A DNA stretch of 64,000 nucleotides, taken from contig KI632513.1 of NCBI GenBank assembly GCA_000504425.1, positions 2,018,055 to 2,082,054 on the forward strand, given 5' to 3'. The notes beneath the pieces are model-generated. The model worked only from the letters and a program-made list of their open reading frames with translations. It did no database searches and had not been told where the DNA came from. The stretch comes from Rhodopseudomonas palustris JSC-3b. GTDB lineage: Bacteria; Pseudomonadota; Alphaproteobacteria; Rhizobiales; Xanthobacteraceae. The translations under genes were made by a program, and so were the position numbers. How positions within the stretch are numbered: the first letter of the stretch is position 1; every line of letters begins with the position of its first letter. Positions 33,017 to 42,345 of this stretch are shown here, piece by piece.

Positions 33017-34267
33017 TCAGTTGAACCGCTCCACCGCGAATGGCGCCGGATCGGCAAACGGCGTTTCGCCGGTCATCAGCTCGGCGAGCAGCCGTCCGGT
33101 CGCCGGCCCCAGGGTCAAACCGTGATGCTGGTGGCCGAAATCGAACCACAGCCCGGGATGGCGCGGCGCGCGGCCGATTACTGGCAGCATATCGGGCAGA
33201 CAGGGCCGCGCACCGAGCCAGGGTTGTGGCTCGATCGCCTCGCCGAGCGGGAACAGCTCGCGCGCCACCGGCACGGTGCGCGCAATCTGCACCGGCGTCG
33301 GCGGCGCATCACGGCGGGCGAATTCAGCGCCGGTGGTCAGGCGAATGCCGCGATTCATCGGCGCCAGCAGATAGCCGCGGTCAGCATCCAGCACCGGATG
33401 ACGCAGCACCGCATTGTCGCACGGCTTGAAATGCTGATGGTAGCCCCGCTTGACGCCGAGCGGAATCCGGTAGCCGAGCGGCCGGAACACCTGATCCGAC
33501 CACGGCCCGAGCGCGACCACCACTTCGCGCGCCGAAAGCGCGCCATCCGGCTGCGCGATGCGCCAGCCCTCGCGCCCCGCTTCGAGCGTTGCGGCATCGC
33601 CGATCAACACACGGCCACCGCGCCGCTGAAACAGATCGGCATAGGCGCGCACCAGCCCGCCAGGATCGGGGATGAAGCCGGGTGTCGGCCAATGAATCGC
33701 CCCGGTGAACGCGCCGCGCAGCAGCGGCTCGCGCGCGGCGATCGCTGCCGGATCGAGCACCGTACCATCGACACCAAGACCGCGCGCGGTCTCAAGCTCG
33801 TCCAACGCCTTGGCGAGCGACGCCTCGGAGCGAAACAGCTTGATCCAGCCGGTGTAGCGCAGCAGTTCGGGCACGCCGGCCTGTGCGATCAGCGCCTCAT
33901 GCTCGATGAGGCTGCGCTTGATCAAGGGCAGCGCCGCCATCGCGCTGCGCATGGTGCCTTCCTTGGAGGATGCGAGAAAATATCGCACCAGCCAGGGCAC
34001 AAAACTTGGCGCATCGCTGAGCCGGTAATGGACATCCGCGGTGCGATTGAGCGCATAGCGCAGCAGATGGCGCAGATCGCGCGGAAACATATAGGGGATC
34101 ACCGAGGCATTCTCGATCAACCCGGCATTGCCGTAGCTGGTGCCCTCGCCGGGCTGCTGCCGATCGACCAGCACCACCGCACGGCCACGCTGCTGCAGAT
34201 GCAGCGCGGCGCTGACGCCGACAATGCCGGCCCCGAGCACGATGACATCGGTCTTGTGCGTCGTCAT
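33017..34267 (-). CDS. FAD-dependent D-amino acid dehydrogenase (DadA-like)
   Basis: A 416-residue DAO-family flavoprotein. The FAD motif VIVLGAGIVGVSAALHLQQRG opens the protein, and later segments PGEGTSYGNAGLIENASVIPY, GVKRGYHQHF, RGIRLTTGAEFA and the C-terminal FDFGHQHHGLTLGPATGRL are DadA-like. It would oxidise D-amino acids to 2-keto acids and pass electrons to the respiratory chain from the cytosolic face of the membrane. I use ATG 34267 with GGGAG upstream. It stands alone; no alanine racemase gene is adjacent. Confidence 0.87.
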   Translation of the reverse strand: MTTHKTDVIVLGAGIVGVSAALHLQQRGRAVVLVDRQQPGEGTSYGNAGLIENASVIPYMFPRDLRHLLRYALNRTADVHYRLSDAPSFVPWLVRYFLASSKEGTMRSAMAALPLIKRSLIEHEALIAQAGVPELLRYTGWIKLFRSEASLAKALDELETARGLGVDGTVLDPAAIAAREPLLRGAFTGAIHWPTPGFIPDPGGLVRAYADLFQRRGGRVLIGDAATLEAGREGWRIAQPDGALSAREVVVALGPWSDQVFRPLGYRIPLGVKRGYHQHFKPCDNAVLRHPVLDADRGYLLAPMNRGIRLTTGAEFARRDAPPTPVQIARTVPVARELFPLGEAIEPQPWLGARPCLPDMLPVIGRAPRHPGLWFDFGHQHHGLTLGPATGRLLAELMTGETPFADPAPFAVERFN

Positions 34268-34389
34268 GATCTCCCGCTCGCCTTTCTGATTGCCAACAGA
34301 ACTGATCCCCAAAAGAAAACGCCGCGAGCGTTATGCACGCATCGCGACGTTCGGTTGTATCAGCTTCGTGGTGGCTTGTCGCGAGCGGC

Positions 34390-37300
34390 TCAGCTGGCCT
34401 TCACCGGCGTCGTGCCCACCTCGAAATCGGCGATCTCCTGATTGCGCTTCGACTCGGCATCGGCGCGGTGATCGGTGCCGATCGCCACGTAAACCGCCGG
34501 CAGCACGAACAGCGTGAACAGCGTGCCGATCGACATGCCGGCCACCACCACCAGACCGATCGAGAACCGGCTCGCCGCACCCGCGCCGCTCGCCGTGAGC
34601 AGCGGAATGAGGCCGGTGACCATCGCCGCGGTGGTCATCAGGATCGGCCGCAGCCGGACCCGCGCCGCCATCTCGATCGCCGAACGCTTGTCGAGCCCTT
34701 CCTTGAGCTGCAATTCGCGCGCGAACTCCACCATCAGGATGCCGTGCTTGCTGATCAGGCCGACCAGCGTCAACAGCCCGACCTGGGTGTAGATGTTGAC
34801 GGTGGCGACGCCGAAGAACAGCGGGATCAACGCGCCCAGCACCGCCATCGGCACGCTGATCATGATCACCAGCGGGTCACGGAGGCTCTCGAACTGCGCC
34901 GCCAGCACCAGGAAGATCACGATCAGCGCGAAGCCGAAGGTGATGGCGAGCTGGTTGCCTTCCTGCACATATTGGCGCGCATCGGCGAGGTAGTCGTGGT
35001 TGTAGCCGGTCGGCAGGTTCTTGGCCTGCTGCTCCAAGAACTCCACGGCCTTGCCGACCGTGACACCCGGCATCGGCACCGCCTGGAAGGTCGCCGAGTT
35101 CAGCTGGTTGAACCGGGTCAGCGCATTCGGATCGGTCGCGGTTTCGATGGTCACCACGGTCGAGAGCCGTACCTGCTGGCCGGTATTGGTCGCCACATAG
35201 AAGTCGTCGAGCGCTTCGGGCGAGATGCGCAGCGTGCGCGGCACCTGCGGGATCACCTGATAGGAGCGGCCTTCGAGGTTGAAGCGATTGACGTAGTTGC
35301 CGCCGAGCAGCGTCGACAGCGCGCCGCCGATCTGCGCCATCGAGATGCCGAGTTCATTGGCCTTAGTGCGGTCGATCTTGACCCGCACCACCGGCTGATT
35401 GAAGTCGAGATCGCTGTCGGCGACGATGAACAGGCCGCTCTTGCGGGCCGCATCCTTCAGCTTCGCCATCTCCTCATAGACCGACTGATAGCCGGCCGTG
35501 GTGTTGATCACCATCTGGATCGGCAGACCGCCGGGGCCACCGGGCAGCGGCGGCAGGTTGAAGGTGAAGACGCTGACGCCCTCAATCTTGCTCAGCTCCT
35601 TCTGCACCAGCGGCTTCAGCTTGATCGACGAGCGCTCGCGCTCATCCCAAGGCTTGAGCAGCATGCCGGCGATGCCGTTGCTGGGCCCAGAGGTGCCGTT
35701 GATCGCAAAGCGCTGCTCGGTTTCCGGGAACGCGGCGAACACGTCATCGACCTTGCGGCCATAATAGTCGGCGTAGTCGATATTGGCGTATTTCGGCGCC
35801 TTGATCACCGAGAACAGGATGCCCTGGTCTTCTTCCGGTGCCAGCTCCTTGGAAGTGTTCATATACATGAAGCCGACCAGACCGAGCACCGACACCGCAA
35901 ACAGCGCGGTGACCGGACGATAGTCGAGCGAGCGGTCGAGCTGCCGGCCATACCAGCGGGTCATGCCCGAGAAGAAATTATCGACCTTGGCCGCGAACCA
36001 GCCCTGGCCGTGCGGCTTGAGCAGCAGCGAGCACATCATCGGCGACAGCGTCAGCGCGATCACGCCGGACACGATCACCGCGCCCGCCAGCGTGAACGCG
36101 AATTCGCGGAACAGCGCGCCGGTGAGGCCGCCGAGGAAGCCGATCGGCGCGTACACCGCCGCGAGCGTGATCGTCATCGAGATCACCGGGCCGACGATTT
36201 CGCGCGCGCCGACCAATGACGCCTGGACAGGCGACTTGCCCTCCTCCAGGTGTCGATGGATGTTCTCGACCACCACGATGGCGTCATCGACGACGAGACC
36301 GATCGCCAGCACCATCGCCAGCAGCGTCAACAGATTGATGCTGAAGCCCATCGCCAGCATCAGCGTACAGACGCCGATCAGCGATAGCGGGATGGTCACC
36401 ACCGGGATCACCACCGAGCGGATCGACGCCAGGAACAGGAAGATCACCACCACCACGATCAGGATGGCTTCGAGCAGGGTCTTTTCCACCTCATCGATCG
36501 ACGACCGGATGAATTTGGTGGAGTCGTACGACACCTTCATCTTCAACGATGGCGGCAGGTTGCGCTCGATGTCCGGGAACAGCTTGCGCACCCCGGCGAC
36601 AATGTTGAGCGGGTTACCCTGCGGGGTCGCCTGAATGCCGATGAAGATCGCGCGCTCGCCGGACAGGCTGACGGTGGAATCGGCGCTTTGCGCCGCCAGC
36701 TCCACCGTGGCGACGTCTTCCAGCCGGACGAAGCCGCCATCCTTCGACTTCACCGTCATGCGTTTGAACTGTTCGACGTTCTGCAGATCGGTGTTGGTGG
36801 TGACGTTGGAGACGATGAAATAGCCTTTGGTCTGGCCAGCCGCCGCCTGATAGTTGTTAGCTCGGATCGCCATGGCAACGTCGTCCGGCGAGATGCCGCG
36901 CCCGCTCATCCGCACCGGATCGAGCCAGATCCGCATCGCAAAGGTCTGGCCGCCATAAATGTCTACCGAGGCGACGCCATCCACCGTGGACAGGATCGGC
37001 TGCACGACGCGCGTCAGATAATCGGAGATCGCCGATCCGGACAGCTCGTCGCTGTAGAAGCCGACATACATCACCGCCGTGGTCTGGCCGGTCGATTTCA
37101 GGATCACCGGGTCGTTGGCTTCCTTCGGGATCAGATATTTGACCGAGTTGACCTTGGACAGCACCTCGGTGAGCGCTTGGTTCGGATCGACATTGAGCTT
37201 GATATAGGCCGAGATCAGGCTCTGGCCCTGGGTCGAGGACGAGGTCAGGTAATCGATGCCCTCGGCTGCCGCCACCGCCTGCTCGATCGGCGTGGTGATG

Positions 37301-37485
37301 AAGCCCTGCATCAGCTCTGGCGACGCGCCGGGATAGTTGGTGGTGATGGTCACCACGGTGTTGGACAGTTTCGGATACTGACGGATCGGCAGGCTGGTGG
37401 CGGCCTTGAAGCCGATCAGCAGGATCAGCATGCTGACCACCAGCGACAGCACCGGCCGCTTGATGAAGATATCGGTGATGACCAT
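34390..37485 (-). CDS. RND efflux transporter, HAE1 (AcrB/MexF-like) inner membrane subunit
   Basis: A 1031-residue proton-driven efflux pump subunit. The N-terminal MVITDIFIKRPVLSLVVSML, the proton-relay aspartates D400-D401 in GLVVDDAIVVVENI, and the two repeated groups of membrane helices with large periplasmic loops show the family; length is normal. I use ATG 37485, which has AAGGGAG upstream; the frame runs 31 codons farther without a site. It follows the membrane-fusion gene by 136 nt and a tetR gene precedes that, so the three form an efflux operon. No outer-membrane channel gene is present. Substrates are probably toxic hydrophobic compounds. Confidence 0.93.
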   Translation of the reverse strand: MVITDIFIKRPVLSLVVSMLILLIGFKAATSLPIRQYPKLSNTVVTITTNYPGASPELMQGFITTPIEQAVAAAEGIDYLTSSSTQGQSLISAYIKLNVDPNQALTEVLSKVNSVKYLIPKEANDPVILKSTGQTTAVMYVGFYSDELSGSAISDYLTRVVQPILSTVDGVASVDIYGGQTFAMRIWLDPVRMSGRGISPDDVAMAIRANNYQAAAGQTKGYFIVSNVTTNTDLQNVEQFKRMTVKSKDGGFVRLEDVATVELAAQSADSTVSLSGERAIFIGIQATPQGNPLNIVAGVRKLFPDIERNLPPSLKMKVSYDSTKFIRSSIDEVEKTLLEAILIVVVVIFLFLASIRSVVIPVVTIPLSLIGVCTLMLAMGFSINLLTLLAMVLAIGLVVDDAIVVVENIHRHLEEGKSPVQASLVGAREIVGPVISMTITLAAVYAPIGFLGGLTGALFREFAFTLAGAVIVSGVIALTLSPMMCSLLLKPHGQGWFAAKVDNFFSGMTRWYGRQLDRSLDYRPVTALFAVSVLGLVGFMYMNTSKELAPEEDQGILFSVIKAPKYANIDYADYYGRKVDDVFAAFPETEQRFAINGTSGPSNGIAGMLLKPWDERERSSIKLKPLVQKELSKIEGVSVFTFNLPPLPGGPGGLPIQMVINTTAGYQSVYEEMAKLKDAARKSGLFIVADSDLDFNQPVVRVKIDRTKANELGISMAQIGGALSTLLGGNYVNRFNLEGRSYQVIPQVPRTLRISPEALDDFYVATNTGQQVRLSTVVTIETATDPNALTRFNQLNSATFQAVPMPGVTVGKAVEFLEQQAKNLPTGYNHDYLADARQYVQEGNQLAITFGFALIVIFLVLAAQFESLRDPLVIMISVPMAVLGALIPLFFGVATVNIYTQVGLLTLVGLISKHGILMVEFARELQLKEGLDKRSAIEMAARVRLRPILMTTAAMVTGLIPLLTASGAGAASRFSIGLVVVAGMSIGTLFTLFVLPAVYVAIGTDHRADAESKRNQEIADFEVGTTPVKAS

Positions 37486-37621
37486 CGCTGGCTCCCTTGC
37501 GACTTCGTGGCCGGCCATGGCGGCGGCGCGAAGCGCGAAATGTCCTGTATTCAGCCGGCGCGCCGCGCCGGATGGCAAATCGCACCCCGGACCGGCGATG
37601 CCGGTCCGGTGGCAGCCTTCA

Positions 37622-38818
37622 TCAATAAGGCGACGGCTTGGCCGAGACCGGCGGCGGCGGGTTCGGCGAAATGGTCACCGACGCACCCGACTGCAGCTTG
37701 AGCTGGCCGACAGCCACCACACGATCCCCGGCCTTGAGGCCGCTCTGGATCACCGCGCGTCCCTTGATGCGATCGCCAACCCGAACGAAGGTGCGCACCG
37801 CGGTGAGATTGACCTTGCCGTCCTCGGCCTTGTTCTCGGTGATCAGATAGACCGAGTCACCATAGAGCGTGTAATCGACCGCGGTTTCCGGCACGGTGAC
37901 CACAGCCGGCTTTTCGGGCAACACCACGGTGGTGGTCGCGAACATGCCGGGCTTGAGGATCTGCTCGGGATTGTCGATGGTCGCCTGCACCCGGATGTTG
38001 CGGGTGTCGGTCAGGATCTGCGGCTCGATGGTGGTCAGCTTGCCCTCGAACACCCGGCCCGGATAGGCATCCACTTCCACCCGCACGGTCTGGCCGACCT
38101 TGAGCGTGCCGCTCTGCTTCTCGGTCACCGTGAAGTTGGCATAGATCTTCGACAGATCGGTCAGCGTGACGATCTGAGTGCCGGCGGTGAGATATTGACC
38201 GACTTCAACGCGGCGCACGCCGAGCACGCCATCAAACGGCGCCTTCACCAGCTTCTGCGAGATCAACGCCTCGGTCTTGGCGATGCCGGCATTAGCCTGG
38301 TCGAAGGCGGCCTGCGCCGAATCCACCGTGGCCTGCGGGCCGAACTGACGCGAGGCAAGCTGCTTGGCGCGATCGAGCGACAGCTCGGCGACCTTGGCCT
38401 GCGCCTTGAAGTTGGCAAGGTCGGCGCGCTCCGGCTCATCGAACAACTGCACCAGCGGCGCACCCGCCTTCACGGTGGCGCCGGCCGTGAACAGAATGTC
38501 GGTGATGCGGCCGTTGACGTCGGTGGTGACATTGACCTGATGGACCGCGGCGAGATCGCCGACCGCGGTCAACAGATTGGGCAGCACTTCCTGCTTCGCC
38601 TCGGCAATCGTCACCTGGGTCGGCGGCGGTTTGTTGTTGGCGAAGAAGTTCGCGATCATCTTGTTGCGGAATGCGTTGAAGCCGACGATCCCGCCGACCA
38701 GCAGCGCCAGCGCCAAGCCGACGATCACGAACCAGCGCTTCAAACGCACCGGACGCGGGCTCGGCGGCGTATCGCTGGACGCGCGCGCCGCGGGCGTCGA
38801 TTGTGTCGCAAGAGTCAT
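37622..38818 (-). CDS. RND efflux periplasmic adaptor (membrane fusion protein)
   Basis: A 398-residue adaptor. A single membrane anchor at about residues 30-48 (WFVIVGLALALLVGGIVGF) is followed by lipoyl-like (TDVNGRITDILFTAGATVKAG), hairpin (DQANAGIAKTEALISQKLV) and beta-barrel domains. It bridges the RND pump to an outer-membrane channel. ATG 38818 comes 1 nt after the stop of the tetR gene, giving tight coupling. The adaptor lacks a lipobox, so it is membrane-anchored rather than a lipoprotein. Confidence 0.9.
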   Translation of the reverse strand: MTLATQSTPAARASSDTPPSPRPVRLKRWFVIVGLALALLVGGIVGFNAFRNKMIANFFANNKPPPTQVTIAEAKQEVLPNLLTAVGDLAAVHQVNVTTDVNGRITDILFTAGATVKAGAPLVQLFDEPERADLANFKAQAKVAELSLDRAKQLASRQFGPQATVDSAQAAFDQANAGIAKTEALISQKLVKAPFDGVLGVRRVEVGQYLTAGTQIVTLTDLSKIYANFTVTEKQSGTLKVGQTVRVEVDAYPGRVFEGKLTTIEPQILTDTRNIRVQATIDNPEQILKPGMFATTTVVLPEKPAVVTVPETAVDYTLYGDSVYLITENKAEDGKVNLTAVRTFVRVGDRIKGRAVIQSGLKAGDRVVAVGQLKLQSGASVTISPNPPPPVSAKPSPY

Positions 38819-38819
38819 G

Positions 38820-39521
38820 TCATACACTTTCAGTCGTTGCCGGCCGCGCCATAGCGATCGGCAGGTCGCCGACCATATGCTGAGCGATTGCCGCTTCGTT
38901 CAGTCCAATTCCGCGCAAGACGAATTCGCAAGTTTGCCGCTCAAGAGCGCCGAGGTCGCCATAGGGAAGGCACGGCGTCGTGGGCAATCTCGATAGTCCC
39001 GTCATCATGACGGTGTGATGAGCCAACCAGAACAGATTGAACGGTTCCCCACTCACCCGAGAAGCATCCCCCGTCTCGACGGCGCGCGCGAGCGACGCCG
39101 TGAACAGAGGTCGAATCAGAGCCCCTATTTTTTGGTAAAGAAGCCGGGCAAACTCCCCGTCATCCAGATGGCTACCAACCATCAACCTTAACCGTTGCGC
39201 ATCCTCCTGACCGGGGACGTTGGCGATGTGCAGGAAATGCCACACCAGCCCGCGCACCAGCACCACCAGCGTTTTGGTCGAGGGCTCAAGATCGAGCAGC
39301 TCCACCATCGCCGGATCGGCTTCGCATTCCTCCGCCAAGATCTCGGCATAGAGCGCCGCCTTGCTCGGAAAATGCTTGAACAGCAGCCCCTCGGAAATCG
39401 AGGCCGCGGCCGCAACGCTCTTGGTGGTGGTGCCCGCAAAGCCATGACGAGCGAAGCATCGCTTCGCCGCGATCAATATCAGCTCGCGTCGCAGATCGCT
39501 GGTCACGCGCAACGTGGTCAT
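38820..39521 (-). CDS. TetR family regulator of the RND efflux operon
   Basis: A 233-residue regulator. The helix-turn-helix reads TTTKSVAAAASISEGLLFKHF, close to the AcrR/MexL-type pattern. I use ATG 39521, which is 4 nt downstream of a perfect GTGAGT...ACTCAC inverted repeat (39526-39541); a longer open frame to 39605 would translate across this operator. The first gene of tetR-adaptor-pump, it is almost certainly an autorepressor that also silences the pump until an inducer binds. The ribosome site is weak (ACAAAG). Confidence 0.87.
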   Translation of the reverse strand: MTTLRVTSDLRRELILIAAKRCFARHGFAGTTTKSVAAAASISEGLLFKHFPSKAALYAEILAEECEADPAMVELLDLEPSTKTLVVLVRGLVWHFLHIANVPGQEDAQRLRLMVGSHLDDGEFARLLYQKIGALIRPLFTASLARAVETGDASRVSGEPFNLFWLAHHTVMMTGLSRLPTTPCLPYGDLGALERQTCEFVLRGIGLNEAAIAQHMVGDLPIAMARPATTESV

Positions 39522-39525
39522 CTTT

Positions 39526-39541
39526 GTGAGTAAACACTCAC
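39526..39541. promoter_or_regulatory. operator of the tetR-RND operon
   Basis: GTGAGT (39526-39531) and ACTCAC (39536-39541) are exact inverted repeats with an AAAC centre, located immediately upstream of the tetR start codon. This is the usual layout for TetR autoregulation. Confidence 0.65.
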
Positions 39542-39866
39542 CGCAAACGGTGTCAAGCGCCTTGGGGCCGCACAACATCGTGATCCCGCTGATGCGCGTG
39601 TCCAATATTGCGGCGCCCGTCTCGCATGGCGACGTGGCTGATCAGCACCCGCGCCGCCGCTTCAAGATCACTTTTGAAGATCATCCCCGCAGCAACGCGC
39701 AATGTTCTTCCATGATCGGCGGCCGCGATGAAATCTTGATAACGCTACCATGACTGCCGGTTCCGCGATCATTCTGTGCGGATTATTTCAGCGGGGCCGG
39801 AACGTAACGGATGTTAAAGTATCGGTGTAACCACTTGTCGCAGTTCAAATTGAAACCGGACCACCG
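39542..39866. other. 325-nt stretch between divergent efflux operon and sugar kinase gene
   Basis: No gene is supported. It would hold the promoter of the tetR-RND operon (operator at its left edge) and that of the kinase gene. No clear ribosome site precedes the kinase start at 39867 (only a CCGGACC region). Confidence 0.4.
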
Positions 39867-40760
39867 ATGCAGGCGCTCTTTATCGGACAAACCTATATCG
39901 ACGTGACGTTTCTGACGGACCACATGCCCACCGGCGACGAGAAGTATGTGGCCTCCGACTACGCGGTCTCGTTCGGCGGCAACGCCGTCACCGCGGCATT
40001 TTGCTGCGCCAAGCTCGGCATCGTGCCTGATCTGATCGCCACCATGGCCAATGACTGGCTCGGGCGAATGTTTCAGGACATGACCGCGAAATACGGCATC
40101 TCGGTGCATCCGCGCAAAGTGAACACCTCGTCGCTGTCATTCATCATGCCGAAAGACGGCAAGCGCGCGATCGTGCGCTGCCGCGACGACGATCATCTGC
40201 ATCCGTTCCCGCTGCTCAATCTCGGCTCGTGCCGGGCGCTGCATGTCGATGGCCACCAGCCCGACGCCGCGCTCTACTATGCCAAGCTGTGCCGAGAGGC
40301 CGGCATTCTGACCTCGCTCGATGGCGGCGGGCTGCGCAGCAATACTGACGAGCTGCTCGCATTCATTGACGTCGCGGTGGTGGCGGAGCGGCTGTGCGAG
40401 CAGATGGACAAAACGCCAGCGCAGATGCTCGATTATCTGAAAAGCCGCGGCTGCCGGATCGGCGGCGTCACGCTCGGCGAGCGCGGCCTGTACTGGTATG
40501 ACGAACACGGTGTGGTACAGACCCTGCCGGCCTATCCGGTGCCGGCGCATCGCGTGCTCGACACCAATGGCGCCGGTGACGTGTTTCACGGCGCTTATAT
40601 CTATTCTTATCTCCGCAACTCGTCCGGCGCCTGGGCCGACCATTTTGCATTCGCGCGCGCCGCCTCGAGCTTCAAGGTGCAGCGGCTCGGCAACGAAGCC
40701 GGACTGCCGACCCTGGCCGATATTCAGGCGGTGCAGCAGGAATTCGGCATGATGGCCTGA
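39867..40760 (+). CDS. PfkB family carbohydrate kinase
   Basis: A 297-residue ribokinase-type sugar kinase. The N-terminal glycine pair lies in VSFGGNAVTAAFCCAKLG, and the C-terminal signature is DTNGAGDVFHGAYIYSY with the catalytic aspartate in NGAGD. Length is normal. It would phosphorylate a sugar or nucleoside with ATP. No sugar transporter or isomerase gene adjoins it, so the substrate cannot be predicted; the conserved cysteine pair AFCCAKLG is not a family hallmark. A palindromic repeat follows the gene. Confidence 0.87.
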   Translation: MQALFIGQTYIDVTFLTDHMPTGDEKYVASDYAVSFGGNAVTAAFCCAKLGIVPDLIATMANDWLGRMFQDMTAKYGISVHPRKVNTSSLSFIMPKDGKRAIVRCRDDDHLHPFPLLNLGSCRALHVDGHQPDAALYYAKLCREAGILTSLDGGGLRSNTDELLAFIDVAVVAERLCEQMDKTPAQMLDYLKSRGCRIGGVTLGERGLYWYDEHGVVQTLPAYPVPAHRVLDTNGAGDVFHGAYIYSYLRNSSGAWADHFAFARAASSFKVQRLGNEAGLPTLADIQAVQQEFGMMA

Positions 40761-40790
40761 GCGCGCGGCTCACAAACGTTTCGATGCGCA

Positions 40791-40882
40791 CGTCATGGCC
40801 GGGCTCTCGTCCCGGCCATCCACGTCTTTAATGTTGCGACGATTTCAAGACGTGGATACCCGCGACAAGCGCGGGCATGACG
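40791..40882. repeat. 92-nt palindromic intergenic repeat (CGTCATGGCCGGG type)
   Basis: CGTCATGGCCGGG...CCACGTCTT at the left and AAGACGTGGATACCCGCG...GGGCATGACG at the right form an imperfect inverted repeat about 92 nt long. It could fold into a long cruciform. A distinct family from the GTCATTGCGAGC elements. Located between the kinase gene and the 3-prime end of the ferredoxin reductase gene. Confidence 0.7.
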
Positions 40883-40929
40883 GTCATTGGTACGAGCCGA
40901 TATTGATACGCCCGATGGTGTCACAAACG

Positions 40930-40958
40930 ACAATGGCCGGGACGAGCCCGGCCATTGT
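40930..40958. terminator. 12-bp hairpin downstream of ferredoxin reductase gene
   Basis: ACAATGGCCGGG and CCCGGCCATTGT form a perfect 12-bp stem with a 5-nt loop, 28 nt beyond the stop codon of the leftward gene. No long T-run follows on the minus strand, so terminator function is probable but not certain. Confidence 0.5.
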
Positions 40959-40986
40959 GTGAAGTGGGTATGAACCGTCGTTGGCG

Positions 40987-42204
40987 TTACGCCATCGCCT
41001 TCTTCAGATCGAAGCTGAGATCGGCGGCCTGCTCCGGCGTCACCGAGCCACCGACCGGCAGAATCTTGCGGCCGAACACGTGATCGCCAGCGCGGTTCAC
41101 GGACTCGATGCCGATCAGCTTGCCGTTCTTGTAGCAGAAGGTCGAGAACGAGCGCTGCGCGATGTCGCCGCGCACCACGACCTGGTCGAAGCCGGTGGTG
41201 AGGCCCGCGATCTGCAGCTTGTCGTCGCCCTGGTCGCTCCAGAACCACGGATAGCCGTCATAGGTCTTGGCATCGCCGGTCAGCCGGGCGGCGACGCAGC
41301 GCGCCTGATCGGTGGCGTTTTGCACCGACTCGAGCCGCATCAATTCGCCGAAGCGGTGGCTGGCAAACAGCGAGCAGTCGCCGATCGCGGAAATATCCGG
41401 ATCGGAGGTCAAAAGCTGCTCGTTGACGATGATGCCGGCGGCGACCGGCAGATCGGCTTCCGCGGCCAGTTCGACATTCGGCAACACGCCGACGCCGACC
41501 ACGATCAGATCGGCCGGCAGATGGCGGCCATCGCTGAGCGCAACGCCGCTGACCTTGCCGTCGGTGGCTTCGATCTCGGTGGCGCGCACGCCGTAATGGA
41601 TGCGGATGCCCGCCGCGGTGTGGCGGTCATGGAAGTAGGACGAGATTTCCGGGGTCACGGCGCGCGCCATCACCCGCGGCGCGAGTTCGAGCACGTCGAC
41701 TTCCAGACCCTTGGAACGCGCGGTCGCGGCGAATTCCAGGCCGATAAAGCCGGCGCCGATCACCACCACGCGCTTGCGCTCCGGCATGCGCTGGCGGACC
41801 TGCTCGCTCTCATCCATGGTGCGCAGATAGAGCACGTCGTCGAGCGAGGCGTTGGGCACGTCGAGCAGCCGGTTACGGGCGCCGGTGGCAATCACCAGAT
41901 GCCAGTAATCAAGCTCCTTGCCCGAGACCAGCTTGAGCTTCTTGGCCTTGCGGTCGATCGCCTTCGCGCTGTCATAGACCAGCTCGATGTTCTGATCTTC
42001 AAAGAACTTCTGCGGCCGGAACATCAGCGAGTCCGGGGCGCCGTCGCCCTTCAGATAGGCCTTCGACAGCGGCGGGCGCTGATAAGGCAAATGCTTTTCG
42101 TCATTGATGAGCAGTATCTGCCCGGCAAACTTGGCCTGGCGCAGGGATACGGCGAGTTGGAAGCCAGCATGTCCGGCTCCCACGATCACCACCGGTCCGG
42201 TCAT
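40987..42204 (-). CDS. NAD(P)H-dependent ferredoxin reductase (palustrisredoxin reductase-like)
   Basis: A 405-residue flavoprotein. The FAD motif VVIVGAGHAGFQLAVSLRQ, the segment EKHLPYQRPPLSKAYLKG, the NADH motif VVVIGAGFIGLEFAATARSKG and PDISAIGDCSLF match oxygenase-coupled ferredoxin reductases. From memory it is very similar to palustrisredoxin reductase of Rhodopseudomonas palustris, which supplies electrons through a [2Fe-2S] ferredoxin to CYP199A cytochromes P450. I use ATG 42204 with ACGAGA upstream; a tandem ATG two codons earlier is possible. No ferredoxin or P450 gene is in the window, so its redox partners must be elsewhere. Confidence 0.9.
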   Translation of the reverse strand: MTGPVVIVGAGHAGFQLAVSLRQAKFAGQILLINDEKHLPYQRPPLSKAYLKGDGAPDSLMFRPQKFFEDQNIELVYDSAKAIDRKAKKLKLVSGKELDYWHLVIATGARNRLLDVPNASLDDVLYLRTMDESEQVRQRMPERKRVVVIGAGFIGLEFAATARSKGLEVDVLELAPRVMARAVTPEISSYFHDRHTAAGIRIHYGVRATEIEATDGKVSGVALSDGRHLPADLIVVGVGVLPNVELAAEADLPVAAGIIVNEQLLTSDPDISAIGDCSLFASHRFGELMRLESVQNATDQARCVAARLTGDAKTYDGYPWFWSDQGDDKLQIAGLTTGFDQVVVRGDIAQRSFSTFCYKNGKLIGIESVNRAGDHVFGRKILPVGGSVTPEQAADLSFDLKKAMA

Positions 42205-42345
42205 AATCATTCTCGTGCTGTTGATGGCTGCGCAGAACGCGCGCGCATTGTGAAGTGAGGCGCACAGCCTGTAGCACAAACGGGCCCGGTGGTGTCAGCC
42301 ATGCCCGGGGCTTCCTTAGACTAAAGTTGCGACAAAGTGCCAATC

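Noticed and set aside
33011-36219. Plus-strand open frames of 476 and 628 codons opposite the DadA-like and RND genes
   Set aside because: They lie antisense to two well-conserved genes and have the high His/Arg/Gln composition typical of GC-rich shadows.
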